This document shows positions 1-11,400 of a stretch of DNA of 64,000 nucleotides, one piece after another. How positions within the stretch are numbered: position 1 is the first letter of the stretch; every line of letters starts with the position of its first letter. Origin of the DNA: Nematostella vectensis (lineage: Eukaryota > Cnidaria > Anthozoa > Actiniaria > Edwardsiidae); contig NC_064043.1 in assembly GCF_932526225.1 (NCBI RefSeq), positions 4,083,501 through 4,147,500 of the forward strand. Direction: 5' to 3'. Made by a program: the position numbers and the translations under genes. The notes beneath the pieces are model-generated. The model did not search any database. It worked only from the letters and a program-made list of their open reading frames with translations, and was not told where the DNA came from.

Positions 1-2448
1 GCAAGATAGACTCAACCACTACCAAACTTTCACTGCGAGAACTCAGCTCTGATTGTAGTCCTTGTTTCGCGCCTAAATCCATGTCTTTAGCTTCTTTCGA
101 ACTAGTGTTTACCTCCGACTTGCTTAGAGATATATTCAAGAGGGTCATTTTGAAGGTCATGTGACTTATCTGCTTTTTAGATGGACTCGATTTTGCCTCG
201 ATAGATTCCCGGTTTGTTAATGTAGAAAACGCAGATACTACGAACCAGAAAGCAAAGGTGCCGAATGCTGTGGGCTGAAATTCAAGCCGGGTTCATGAAA
301 CGAGTCGGTTCAAGGGTTTGCATCTTGTACAATCACGTTCATTAGTGATCGGCCAATCAGCTAGGCACACTTCTAACAGGGGCGCTAACCCGAACCATAT
401 ATTTCAGCTAGCTGTCGTACCTAAAGGTCTAGTCTGATGCCTGAACTGTCATTTATCCGTATCGGAGAACAAACAAACGGAAATAAAATACTAAATATTT
501 GGCATATATTCTGATTGCCTTTAAAATAGGGAGTCGTTTGATTAGCACCCCAATGCAATGACTTGGTGAAAAGGCGAAGCTATTTATCACTTTAACTTCT
601 CGCCATACACGCGAAGAGTCAAGTCTTTTGCAGGCCCCAGACAGATAACCCAGGCCGCTTTATCTTCGCAGACGTTCTGGAAAAAGGCTTTTTAGAGAAA
701 TGCTGTTAAAAACACTGATTCCCAAGGCTGATAAATTGATAGCGATGCTCTCAATGTGCGCCAGCTTCCGTCGTATGGGTTCCGTCGGTATGTACGTATA
801 TGGAAACGCGTGAGAAACTTTATCATCTTGAAACTAAATGGCCCTGCAATTTCAGCAACGAAACAGGTGAAACCATAGCTAACAACTATGGTGAGACCCA
901 GGATTTAGGCGGATAATTATTTTAACAGCTTTCTTGTGCTAATAATTATAAAATGCTCACAAGCTGTTAATGTGCTCAAAGATGACATTTTGTCTCAATA
1001 TATTAAAAATCTCTCCTTTTTACTAATACTTATGCTTTCTATTTTTTATGTCAAGATCACTTTCAACAATGATAAAGTGCACAAGTTGCCCCTAAGGGCG
1101 ACTCTATGCTTTTCACAATAAAATGCTCTGTTTGACCGTCTTCAGTATTTTGATTTGTTTTTTTATGTACTGTAATTGATGACGGCCGTAATTGGCTTTA
1201 GCTACTGCCTACAAAAGGCTTAAAATAAGGAAGAAAAACATGCATTTGATAAAATCTAAACTTTTTTATAAACTGTGGGAAAAACGCTGGTAGTTTTAAC
1301 ACACCATTCTTTGGATAATCTTAATCCTTTTAAAAGTAGGCTTGATCCTCTCAAAGCATAATTCTGAAATCCAAAGACGTTTTCTGGCTTCGTGGTGCTG
1401 ACCTGCAAGACGTGGTCCACGCTTTTTAACAAGATTCAAAAGCGTGGAAACGTATTAGTTTTTTTTTCTGTTGTTGTATGAACCGTATGAACTAATAGAA
1501 TGTTAAACTTTTTCATTTTTGGGGGGTGTCCACAGACAAGTTAAGTGCAACTAGAAAAATACGATTCTTTGGCAATCACTCAGAGCGGGCGATAAAACCA
1601 TGCGTCAACCTAATTAGGGATCGTCAATATTTCGGTGATAGTGGAAGGTAACTGAAATTTGGCTATGCATTTGGGCTTATGGTCTTGCTTGGTCTTCGTA
1701 TAATTGACTGGCCCACGGGATCGGTATTCAGTAGAGTCCCTTAGAAGCTATGTGAATGACCACAAGGTCACGGATGTTGTGCGAATGTTTGCAATTTCCA
1801 TCGCTTTTTATTACGGAAATTACCCAAAAGATGCTCGTAAAATTGCGGACTGGTCTTGTCGATAGAAAAGACATTGATGCTTAGGGCGTCGTTATCCGTA
1901 CTTTTCAAAGCTTATAATCTGGTAAATTATCGGAAATAGCCCTATTTTATGATTTTGGCTTCAGGGGGGGGGGGGGGGGGGGGCAATCTTATGATCAAAC
2001 GATCAGACTAAATATTACAGCTGTAAAGTGCATGTCCCTCTTCTCTAGGCATAGGCAGAAATATCAAACATACAGCGAGGGGTACATCAGTTTGTGGAAT
2101 TTAGCCACATGCATTTTCTATTTACAACCCTTGGTTTTCCTCATACATGTTTATTCAGGCGTTTATTCTCTGGGAGGCGCTCCCTGATCTATGACGAAAC
2201 AAGATTTCAATGATAAAAAGTTATGGCAACTTCCCTTCTAACGTACGGCCCCTCTCATCAGATGAGTCTATTTTGATAGGGGCAAACTTTTAGGCGAGGC
2301 TTATTCGGGGTGGCACTCATTTGTGTTTTCCTGTTATTAGATAGAGAGGCGCTTGCTTGGTGATTTTAATTGGGCTACCTGTGGTCCCATGAGTCTCTTC
2401 GCGCCTTTTTTTTTAACCTGCGCATGCGTCGTGCTAAAAAAATACAAA
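1..2448. other. Upstream flank of PLRG1, no gene recognised
   Basis: AT-rich sequence with only short ORFs on both strands, none with recognisable protein similarity or exon structure. The one conspicuous feature is an uninterrupted run of 20 G at 1964-1983. The promoter and 5' UTR of PLRG1 must lie at its right end, because the start codon is at 2449, but I see no clear TATA box. Confidence 0.5.
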
Positions 2449-5400
2449 ATGGCGTCCGAGGTACGTAGAGAAGGGAACCGAATTGCAGTATTTTCCATGA
2501 GTAGCGTCTGAAAACAACCCTAATATTCATCCCTCGGGCATTAAGGTATAATCTAACTAATATTTGTTTTGATTTTTGTAGGATATTGTCAAGCACTCGG
2601 TCCATACGCTGGTTTTTCGTTCTTTGAAGAGGACTCATGATCTATTCCTCCACGACCACGCGTTACCGGTCGCACAAGACGAACACAGGTATTGCCCATG
2701 AGCCGCGTTTGCTTGTGTGTATCTTGTAAATACTACTTAAAGCAATGCTGGTAAAGGATTTTCTTGGGGCTTCTTGTAAATTTGTAATTTGTCTTGTATT
2801 CTAGCTGTTGTTTGTAATAACGCTCGTTCGTTTAGCTAGGGTTCTTTTTCGAACACTACTAATCCCGGCGTAATTAATCGATGAAACCGATAATCGATGA
2901 AAATCGATATAAATCGATGTCAATCGAAATCAATCGATGCTAATCAATCGATTAATATTGGCAATCGATGGTTAATCGATGATCTGCAAATTTGTGACCT
3001 TTCATCGATTAGTAATCGAGCGAAAGGCAACGTGAGAACAAATACATGATGCAAGGCATGGACTTATAAGGATTTATTAACAAATTAAATAATAAATTTT
3101 AAGTGATAACAAACATAGTCAAATCCAGAGAAAAGGTAACCTAAACCAAAGGCTAGTTTTAAAAACAAAGTACTTACAACCGGTAAATCAAACTGAACAC
3201 AACTGGCATGACAGGCCCGTACGGACAGCACTCTAAGCTTGTGGCTTATCTCTGCTGACTGTCTTCCCTGAGCAACTGCATTTCTTGCTCCCGCATCACG
3301 CCTTGCAAGCAATGCGTCTCCTTTGCTCAACGGTACTAAAACACTAACAGATACTGTAAAAACAGCCGCTTTTATACTCGCTCGGGGACGCGCACCTCTC
3401 TAGGGATGCTAACATTTACTACCATGCAAATTACTCAGTGTCCATTGTCCTGTCAAATTTAGAAACTAACCTTCCTGGGAAATGGTGAAAGGACGCTTTC
3501 TTGATTCAACTAACACTATAAAGCTATTAATACTAATCTAAAGGAATTCGAAACATGTTGAAAGTAAATTCCTAAACGTGCACGGATCGAATTTTCATCG
3601 CTATTCGCCAATCGTGTTGGAGGTACCTAAAACACTGTGGAAACTAGCCGGGCGCCTTGAGCTAGTCCCCTAAATACCAAATTCCCCGCTTGCCACACTT
3701 TCGCCAGGAGATCATTCATCGGGTCAACCACATACACGCAAAAGTCTACTGCTTCCTTGAAGATACTGGAGGTCCCTTTTGGGAAATCGCCATCCCAGCT
3801 CCCCAAATACAGCAACCTTTAAATCATCCGATCCCTCTGCCTCCTTATCAACGGTCACTTGCATCGACATCGCGGCGCATCGCACGGCGTTTGCCTGTTT
3901 CTCGGCACGTCACGATCATGCAAGGGTGTGGATCAAGTCCTCCACTCTCACACAAACACATGGCCCTCGCTTTTTAATCGAATAACAATTTTTCGCCTTT
4001 CTAGAATGTTAACATGCATAAAACACATTGTATGACAGTAGCGTGATCAATTATTGCGGGTATTTTATTTTGTTTCTGGAAAGAATATGCTGAAATTTGA
4101 TATGCTAGCAAAAGCTTTTCGAACGGTACGATATCAATAGTATTAAAAATAATTTTAGTTACAATACGACTCAGCAATTTCAAGATAGTCTAGCGTTCAA
4201 GTACTTGTCTCGGACCACAGTGACCCGGGTTCGATTCCCAGTAGTACAGGGTTTTTTTTCAGTTTTTTATTTTTATTTTTTATAATGATAATGATTAATT
4301 ATACTGTTCTTGGTCTGTCATGACGTTGAAAAGAAAAAAAAGGTGTAAGGAAATTTTATGTACTCTCTGCATCTTGGATGTGTTCATGCTTTGTTCAGTA
4401 TCCTGTTCATCTTTTATGCACACAAGAAAATAACTAGAAAAATCAATTTGCATTCACAAGTTTGCTCACAGAGCCTTTGATTTACCCACCTTGGCACTTC
4501 TTTGGTACATTGTAAATTTTTTGTAATACTTTGGTAATTATTAGCATTGATTACCCATGTGATTTTGTCATGAAAGTTTGAAGAAGGCTCAGATTACTCT
4601 ACTATTTGAGTTCTCTTACAAACACCTTGTCCCTTAATTCTTTGAAGTGAGAAGATCAAGATAGCATGCAAAGTGCGAGATGAGTATGATCCTATCAAGG
4701 ACTTGGTCCCCGTATCATCTGCAAAAGAAACACATGGACAGAACATGACATCTCACTCAGACCGCCTGCAGCAGCAAGGTACGGCATGTTATCTGTGTTT
4801 TGATATGACCTAATTGTGCAGCCATTTAGCTGGGTAGGTGGGCAGGGGGCAGGGGGCTGGAATGCCCCACTCTCCACTGCTAAAAAATGGGTACAAATTC
4901 TTGCAAACTTCTTGTATACTGCAATAAGCTAGCCATAAATTATAGAATTTAATGTTCTGTAACATAGCTGTAGGGTACTGTATATGCAGATAAAGTCAGT
5001 TATTTTATCATATTAAAATTACTGGGGTCTGTGGGCCAGGTTTTTATTTTCTATATTCTCTTTTTGATGTGTACTGACAACTCACTATGTAGTCTCAACT
5101 AGTAAGAGGAGCTTGTGATTGTGATTGTGATTGTGATTGTGAAGGGTGCTTCTCTAATTCTAGCCCAACATCCAGAGACCATTATCCAAGGAGGTCACCC
5201 ATACCCTCATGCGCCCGGTAGGTGGAGTCATGTACACACACACCATAGTTTATTTTTCATTTGCTGCAGGTGCCTCATGTTCTTGAGTAGGCAGCAAGTG
5301 TTTATGTGAAGTTATACAGTCTTTTGACAAAAGGTTGTCATGTACCGGCTTTGTGACAATGCAACAAGTCCGCATGTAAGTATGAGTAAAACCACTTAGG

Positions 5401-8400
5401 CGCCAAGCTGCATATTTTAGCCACGGCTACATCGTCTTAGTCTGAAGTTATGTGGTGGCTAATATATGCAGCTAGGCACTTCAGTGAAGCCGGTGCGCGA
5501 CAATCTTTTGTCAAAAGACTATACGTACAATACAATACATATAAGCATTTATTGGGTTAGGTGGAGAAGACATGGAAACAACAGTTTTATCCCTACAAGC
5601 CTGTTTCATGGTTATCCTCAAGAGAAAAAAATCCCCTGATGTTTGGATAACCATGAAAGAGGCTTGTAGGGATGAAACTGTAATTTGCATGTTTCTTCCA
5701 CATTTCCAAATAAACTCCTCTCTACACCTGTGTATCAAGCACTGTTCTATGAATGCCTGCACTCTTGATTTGGTTGATTCGTGTCTTTTCAGGTGTCCCG
5801 CTTACATCAGAAACAGCTGTTTACCCCCGAGAAATATCAGAAGCAGGAAAACAGAGGATATTATCAGAGTTGCCTTTATCAGACTCTCAGTAAGTCAATG
5901 GCACACATAAAACAGTACGGGTATCGAGTATCATAACCTCCAATCGCGAACGTCGAGACGCGATGCATATTCTACTCAAGAGTAAATTGCGAGTATCGAC
6001 TCGCAGAATATTCATAGACTTATTATGCATTTACAAGTGATCGATTGTCGGCTCTATAGTCTGTGTTCAGGATGACTTGGACTTTGGATTATTGTAGTAA
6101 ACATAGGACTTCAAAAACTATTTTTACCATTTCACAAGCCTAATATTTCGTGAACAAACATTTAGTGAACTAACTATAAGCATAGAGCAAGGATTCTGAA
6201 AAAAAAAAACTAAAATAACATCTAGAGAAGATTCAGGATGAAGTTTGTTTTTATCTTTAGGGGTTTACTTACAACTCAAAGCTGTATGAAGCGGAGAACA
6301 AACCGTAGCTTGTAAAGACAACATTTGACCAACTTCGAATTTTTCTCTAAATAGAACCAGGGTAAATAGTTATAACTTTTGGCTCATCATCCCTACTGGC
6401 ATTGGAGGCAACACAAGAAACTTTTCAAAGGATAGAATAGTATTGAAGAAAGGAAGCAACAGAGTTTGAAGAATAGAAGCGACAGATTTTGGTGCAGGTG
6501 ATAGACAACTACATGTAGTGCGTGACTAGCTGGCGAGACAATAAAAATGTGTGAATGGCACAGTGGTTTTCGGTAAACATAAAATACGATGATACGAAAG
6601 GACTGTACGAAATATGATAATACGAGAAGAAAACATAGTAGCTCATAAGAGATATACGATTTAATCGCAACAGGCTAATTTTTTAGAAGTGATAAAAGCG
6701 ACAAGTGTTCCGAGTGAATATTTGTTTGTTTATAAACTGTATTATGAAGACGGTAAAAGCGGCATGCAACATAAAAATAGACGACAAAAAGCCCACTAAA
6801 TATAAGAATCACAAGCTGCTGCGATACTAAAGACCAAGTGTGTTGGAATCAAGAACAGTTTGAAAAGTATTATGTTTCTAATTATTTAGAAGCGAATCAA
6901 AGGCCCACGAGGAAAAACATGTCCTCACACGATGTCTACTTCATATGATGTCTTCCTCGCTTTATCTCCTTTGATGTATACCTTTTGATCGGCCACAAAC
7001 AGCTCAAGATATTTTAAGCGAAATTGTGTTCCTTTTCAGAAGTGATTTCAAATTATATTTCCAATAAGAGTCGCGGTGTTGCGTATTTTAGCTTGTTTTG
7101 TCTACGAAGAAGATTAATCGGTTTCATTAGATTTCTCATATTTGAGTCATCATCCTACAACCACAGTAACACATAGGCACTCGCTTAATTTGCAAGCGGC
7201 ACAGTTTCTGCGAGTATGAGTGGCTCATTAAAAGTGTGTGTCGATTGTTGCATGTAGCGTTTTTAATGAGGACTCGACCTACACTCGCAATTGGAGGTTA
7301 TGATACTCTATAGCAGTACTGTACATATGGCCTCCCCTTCCTGTATTTTTACCCATTTTTATCAGAAACTGTCCAAACTGCAGCATTTCTTCAACTAATA
7401 CAAATTGATAAACCACAGTTTTTCTAGTGCAGCAATGCTCAAATTTTCTAAGCTTTTATCACACTAGAATTATCAGATACTAATTCCACATTCACATCAG
7501 CACTTAAACCAAAGGGGGTTTAATTAAACTGGTTTAAATTTAAATCTCCCAAGAGTGGACGAAACCAAGAACAAAACTGAATAGACTGTGCTGAACATGC
7601 TGCTAAGTGATCATTTAGCTAGTAAGAATTCAACACAATGAGAAACTAGGCAAGTTATCAGGCAAAGAAAGACCTTGTTTATTGTAACTAAACATGGTTT
7701 TGGTGTGAATGCAGCATAAGAAAGGAAAGAATGAAGTGTACAATAAAATAAATAATATAAAAAAATCAAACAAATAATTTTTTTGTATTTCATATCAATA
7801 GACTTGAAGCTCAGAAACGTTCTTTGGGCATTGTGGACATCAGACAGAAAGCCATGGCGTCGGGAGGGCAGGAGCGGTTAGGTCCCAAATCAAAAGCCCT
7901 TGTCAGTATTGGTGGCACAAAACAACAACAGTCAACGGCCCTCATGCACCAACGGAAGACACCCTCCCTCCCCAAGCCACAGTGGCATGCACCATGGAAA
8001 CTAATGAGGGTATGTACTGATGAGGAAAAATCAGCAATATCTATCCTTAGCTGTGTTGGTGTTCAGACATGACTTATGTGGTGGCTGTGTTACTGGACGC
8101 ATCTTCTCATTCTTTTGTTTTGACTGAGTTCTGTCTCTGCACCCCCATAGCTCAGAATTCCAGCTGCAGGGAATTTGATAAGCTCTCTGAAAGTATTTAG
8201 TCATGTTTGATACAAAATGTTAAGTAGTCAAGTTATTTGGATCTTGAACATCTAAATTCCATGTATAGTCACAGTGCATCAGTTTAAACAGACCTTTGCT
8301 TTGCTAATTTACAAAGAACTCTGTTTGTTCCCTCAGTACCAAATGTCAACCATTGCTAACCATTTTTCTCCAATTGGACAACAAAGGAATATAAGCCAAA

Positions 8401-11400
8401 GAGGTGTTTAGCCTTAGTTAAATTATTGGTCTGGGCTTGTCTCTTTAATTACAAAAACATTGTTTACATCCTCTAGATGCTCCCAAACACTTATTGTTTG
8501 TATTTGTCAGGTTATAAGTGGTCACACAGGCTGGGTGAGATCTGTGGCAGTAGAGCCAGGGAACAAATGGTTTGCCACAGGCTCGGCTGACAGAACTATA
8601 AAGGTAACAATTTATAGATCATACCCTGCATGGAATACACACTCTTTATGGATACTAACCTCTCTATCTTTCAAAATAAACAGTGCCTGGAATGTTTGGA
8701 TTTGAAAAGGTTGTACTCTAAAAAAGTGTAGTATTTGTTGCATAGTAGGCAGGAGTGGCTTTGTAGACCCTTCCAATCCCTCTCGTATTAATTATGCAAC
8801 ATGAAAGTCAGAGTTTGTGTTTAGCCTGGTTGGCAAGGCTTGTGCCATCCAAGTCTCACGCGCTTTACATTGAAGACTCTGATACAGAGATTTGATTATA
8901 GTCCACTTGAAAATGTATTGACGTCTTGACCGGGAATCAAACCCGTTCCAGTAGAGGTGAGAGACCTTTATACTCTGGCATCCTAACACACTGGGCAGTC
9001 CGTTATTCCGAATTTGTATTTGATAGGTTATTGAAAAAAAATGTCAAAATTAAGCGTTTGTCTTAAGTTTTTAAAAAATTATAGCTCAGTGCTTTCTTGG
9101 AGTGATGTTAAGTGAATTTTATATTGATTTTTTTATTGTTATCAGATTTGGGATCTTGGAAGTGGCAAGTTGAAGCTGTCCCTAACAGGGCACATCAGTA
9201 CTGTTCGAGGGCTGGTTGTAAGTCCACGCCACCCATACCTCTTCTCAGCCGGGGAAGACAAGCTTGTGAAATGCTGGGATCTGGAATATAACAAGGTAAA
9301 TTACCACTACTGTGCTTAAAATGAGAACCCCACCTCCTGCTAATTTTTATCCCCCTTCAAAGTTTAATAGGGCATTTGCACTAGTAAAAATGTATTTTAG
9401 TGTTATTTTTGGAAGGCTGGATAGCAACCAAAATTATTTGAAATTCCAAACATAACCATCCAGGTTTATTAAATGAAATTTGATATTTCAGATAAATACT
9501 ATATTGTGGTTTGAACGCCTCATATTTAGCAGATGGGATGGCCTGAAGACTGTACTTTTAGGTTTGGTACAGGCTGTATGATTACCTAACTGTGATAAGG
9601 GCCCCTTTAAAGCCGCATTGTCACCAGTTTACTTCTGGAGGTCTTAGGGGAACCTCGACCGTTAAAAGACAAAAGAATCTATTATAATCCAAGATATTTA
9701 ACAGGCCATCTGCTCTAAATTATCAATCACATCCTTAAAAAAAACTGCTTTCAACATTATAAAATATTATTTTTGCGTTGTCCGTTTAAATCTATCGGAG
9801 ATTGTTCATAATCGACCGGAAGTAAACTGGTGACAATGCAGCTTTAAGTTTGGTGGACCTGGTGTATTATATCAGTAATAGTAATGTACAGAAGCACTGG
9901 CATAGTAGGCAGGAGTGGTTTTGGTTGTCTCTCCAAATTCCTCTCGTATATATTATGCTACATAAAATCCAGAGTTTGTGCTTAGGCTGTTCGGCAAAAC
10001 TAATGTTGTACAGCTCAGGTACACTTTTAGGAGACTCTGGGACAGATGTTCGAAGCTCAAATACCCCCCCCCCCTTCAATGCTTGACAATAAGAATACAT
10101 TACAAGGCCCTAGAAATATCGATAATGATAATAGAAATAATAGCGATTAGAAAATAAGCTTAACATATGAGAGTGCATGTTATGTGTGGGTGATGGTGGT
10201 AATGCTGGGTGGAGGGTGGGGTGATACATTTGTGGCCTGATGTTTATTGTTGATTAATTTGTATGTATTTTTTAGGTGATAAGACATTACCATGGTCACC
10301 TAAGTGCCGTTTACGATGCTGATATCCATCCCACTATTGATGTGCTGTTGACGTGTGGCAGAGATGCTACAACAAGGGTAAGCCTAAACCTTAAGAAATA
10401 CAACCAGCCAATCCTTTATTATTTGCAAATATATATAATGGTCTATTTGTAAGAAAACTTCATAATTACCATATATGGTTTAACCCTTTCAGCACCACAG
10501 GCCTCTAAAGAGGCTAAGTCTGTGCTATCCAAGCTATGTGACCTGGTGGTGAAAGGGTCAAGTATGATATACTATATCATTCTCTAAATGCATAGTAGGC
10601 AGGAGTGGTTTCAGCATCATGTCTGATTCCTCTCGTATATATTATGCTAAAGTTTATCCAGAGCTTCTTGTGACCCTGTGGAGTAACTCCATCTTCACAG
10701 GGTTTGTGCTGTGAAAAGCTCTGGGACAATTTGTTTTACTATTTATTTCCTGCTTTTATCTGTAATTTGGCTGAAGTAAGTAACAGACAAAACTTTTATA
10801 TTGGTAAAGTTACTCGGTGTATTGAAAACAAAGACCAAAGCTTCCATATTTTTTTCCTCTTTTAAGTTTGGCAGTAATACAGCCACTGTACAACAGACAA
10901 ACCCTTGAAATCTCGGATTGTTTGACAGATGTTACCAGAGTTCTTTTCAACAGTTTTTTTTTTGTCACAGCTGGTTTATTGAGCTTTGACAGCTCCTTTG
11001 TTGCATGTGACACAAATTTGGTTTGACTAGAAGAATTACAGTATTTCATATTCAAACTCTCACCCAGAAGGGCACTATCTTTTTCTTCCTCTACCTTTTC
11101 TAAAAACAACCCTTAGAGCCTCTAGTATCCAGGGTACGTACCAATCATAATACCAGTAGAGTTCTTATCAATCAATGACCATTGATAATGTTAGGTCAGT
11201 TATTAATTAGTGTATTTAATTATTCGTGTGTTAAATTATTGACATTCATCACATTATATAGAAATAACATACTTACAGTCAAAACAACATTGGACATTTA
11301 TTGGATGATGAAGGGTGGCTTACATACTTGGTCCTGAATAGTGCTCTTTAAAGTGTACAATCAATAACACTTAATTTTAAAAAAAACTGCAAACAATAAA

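Noticed and set aside
3085-3330. 81-codon minus ORF ([20 protein letters not shown])
   Set aside because: It lies in a PLRG1 intron with no splice or family support; perhaps part of an unrecognised repeat, but nothing demonstrates it.
3627-3985. Overlapping ORFs on both strands in PLRG1 intron 2
   Set aside because: No recognisable protein and overlapping frames on opposite strands; probable repeat remnant at most.
4178-4258. Functional tRNA gene
   Set aside because: A T-arm and an A-box-like region are present, but I could not form an acceptor stem or a clear anticodon arm.
8020-8120. Box C/D snoRNA in PLRG1 intron 6 (CTGATGA ... CTGA)
   Set aside because: Spacing is too long and there is no terminal stem.
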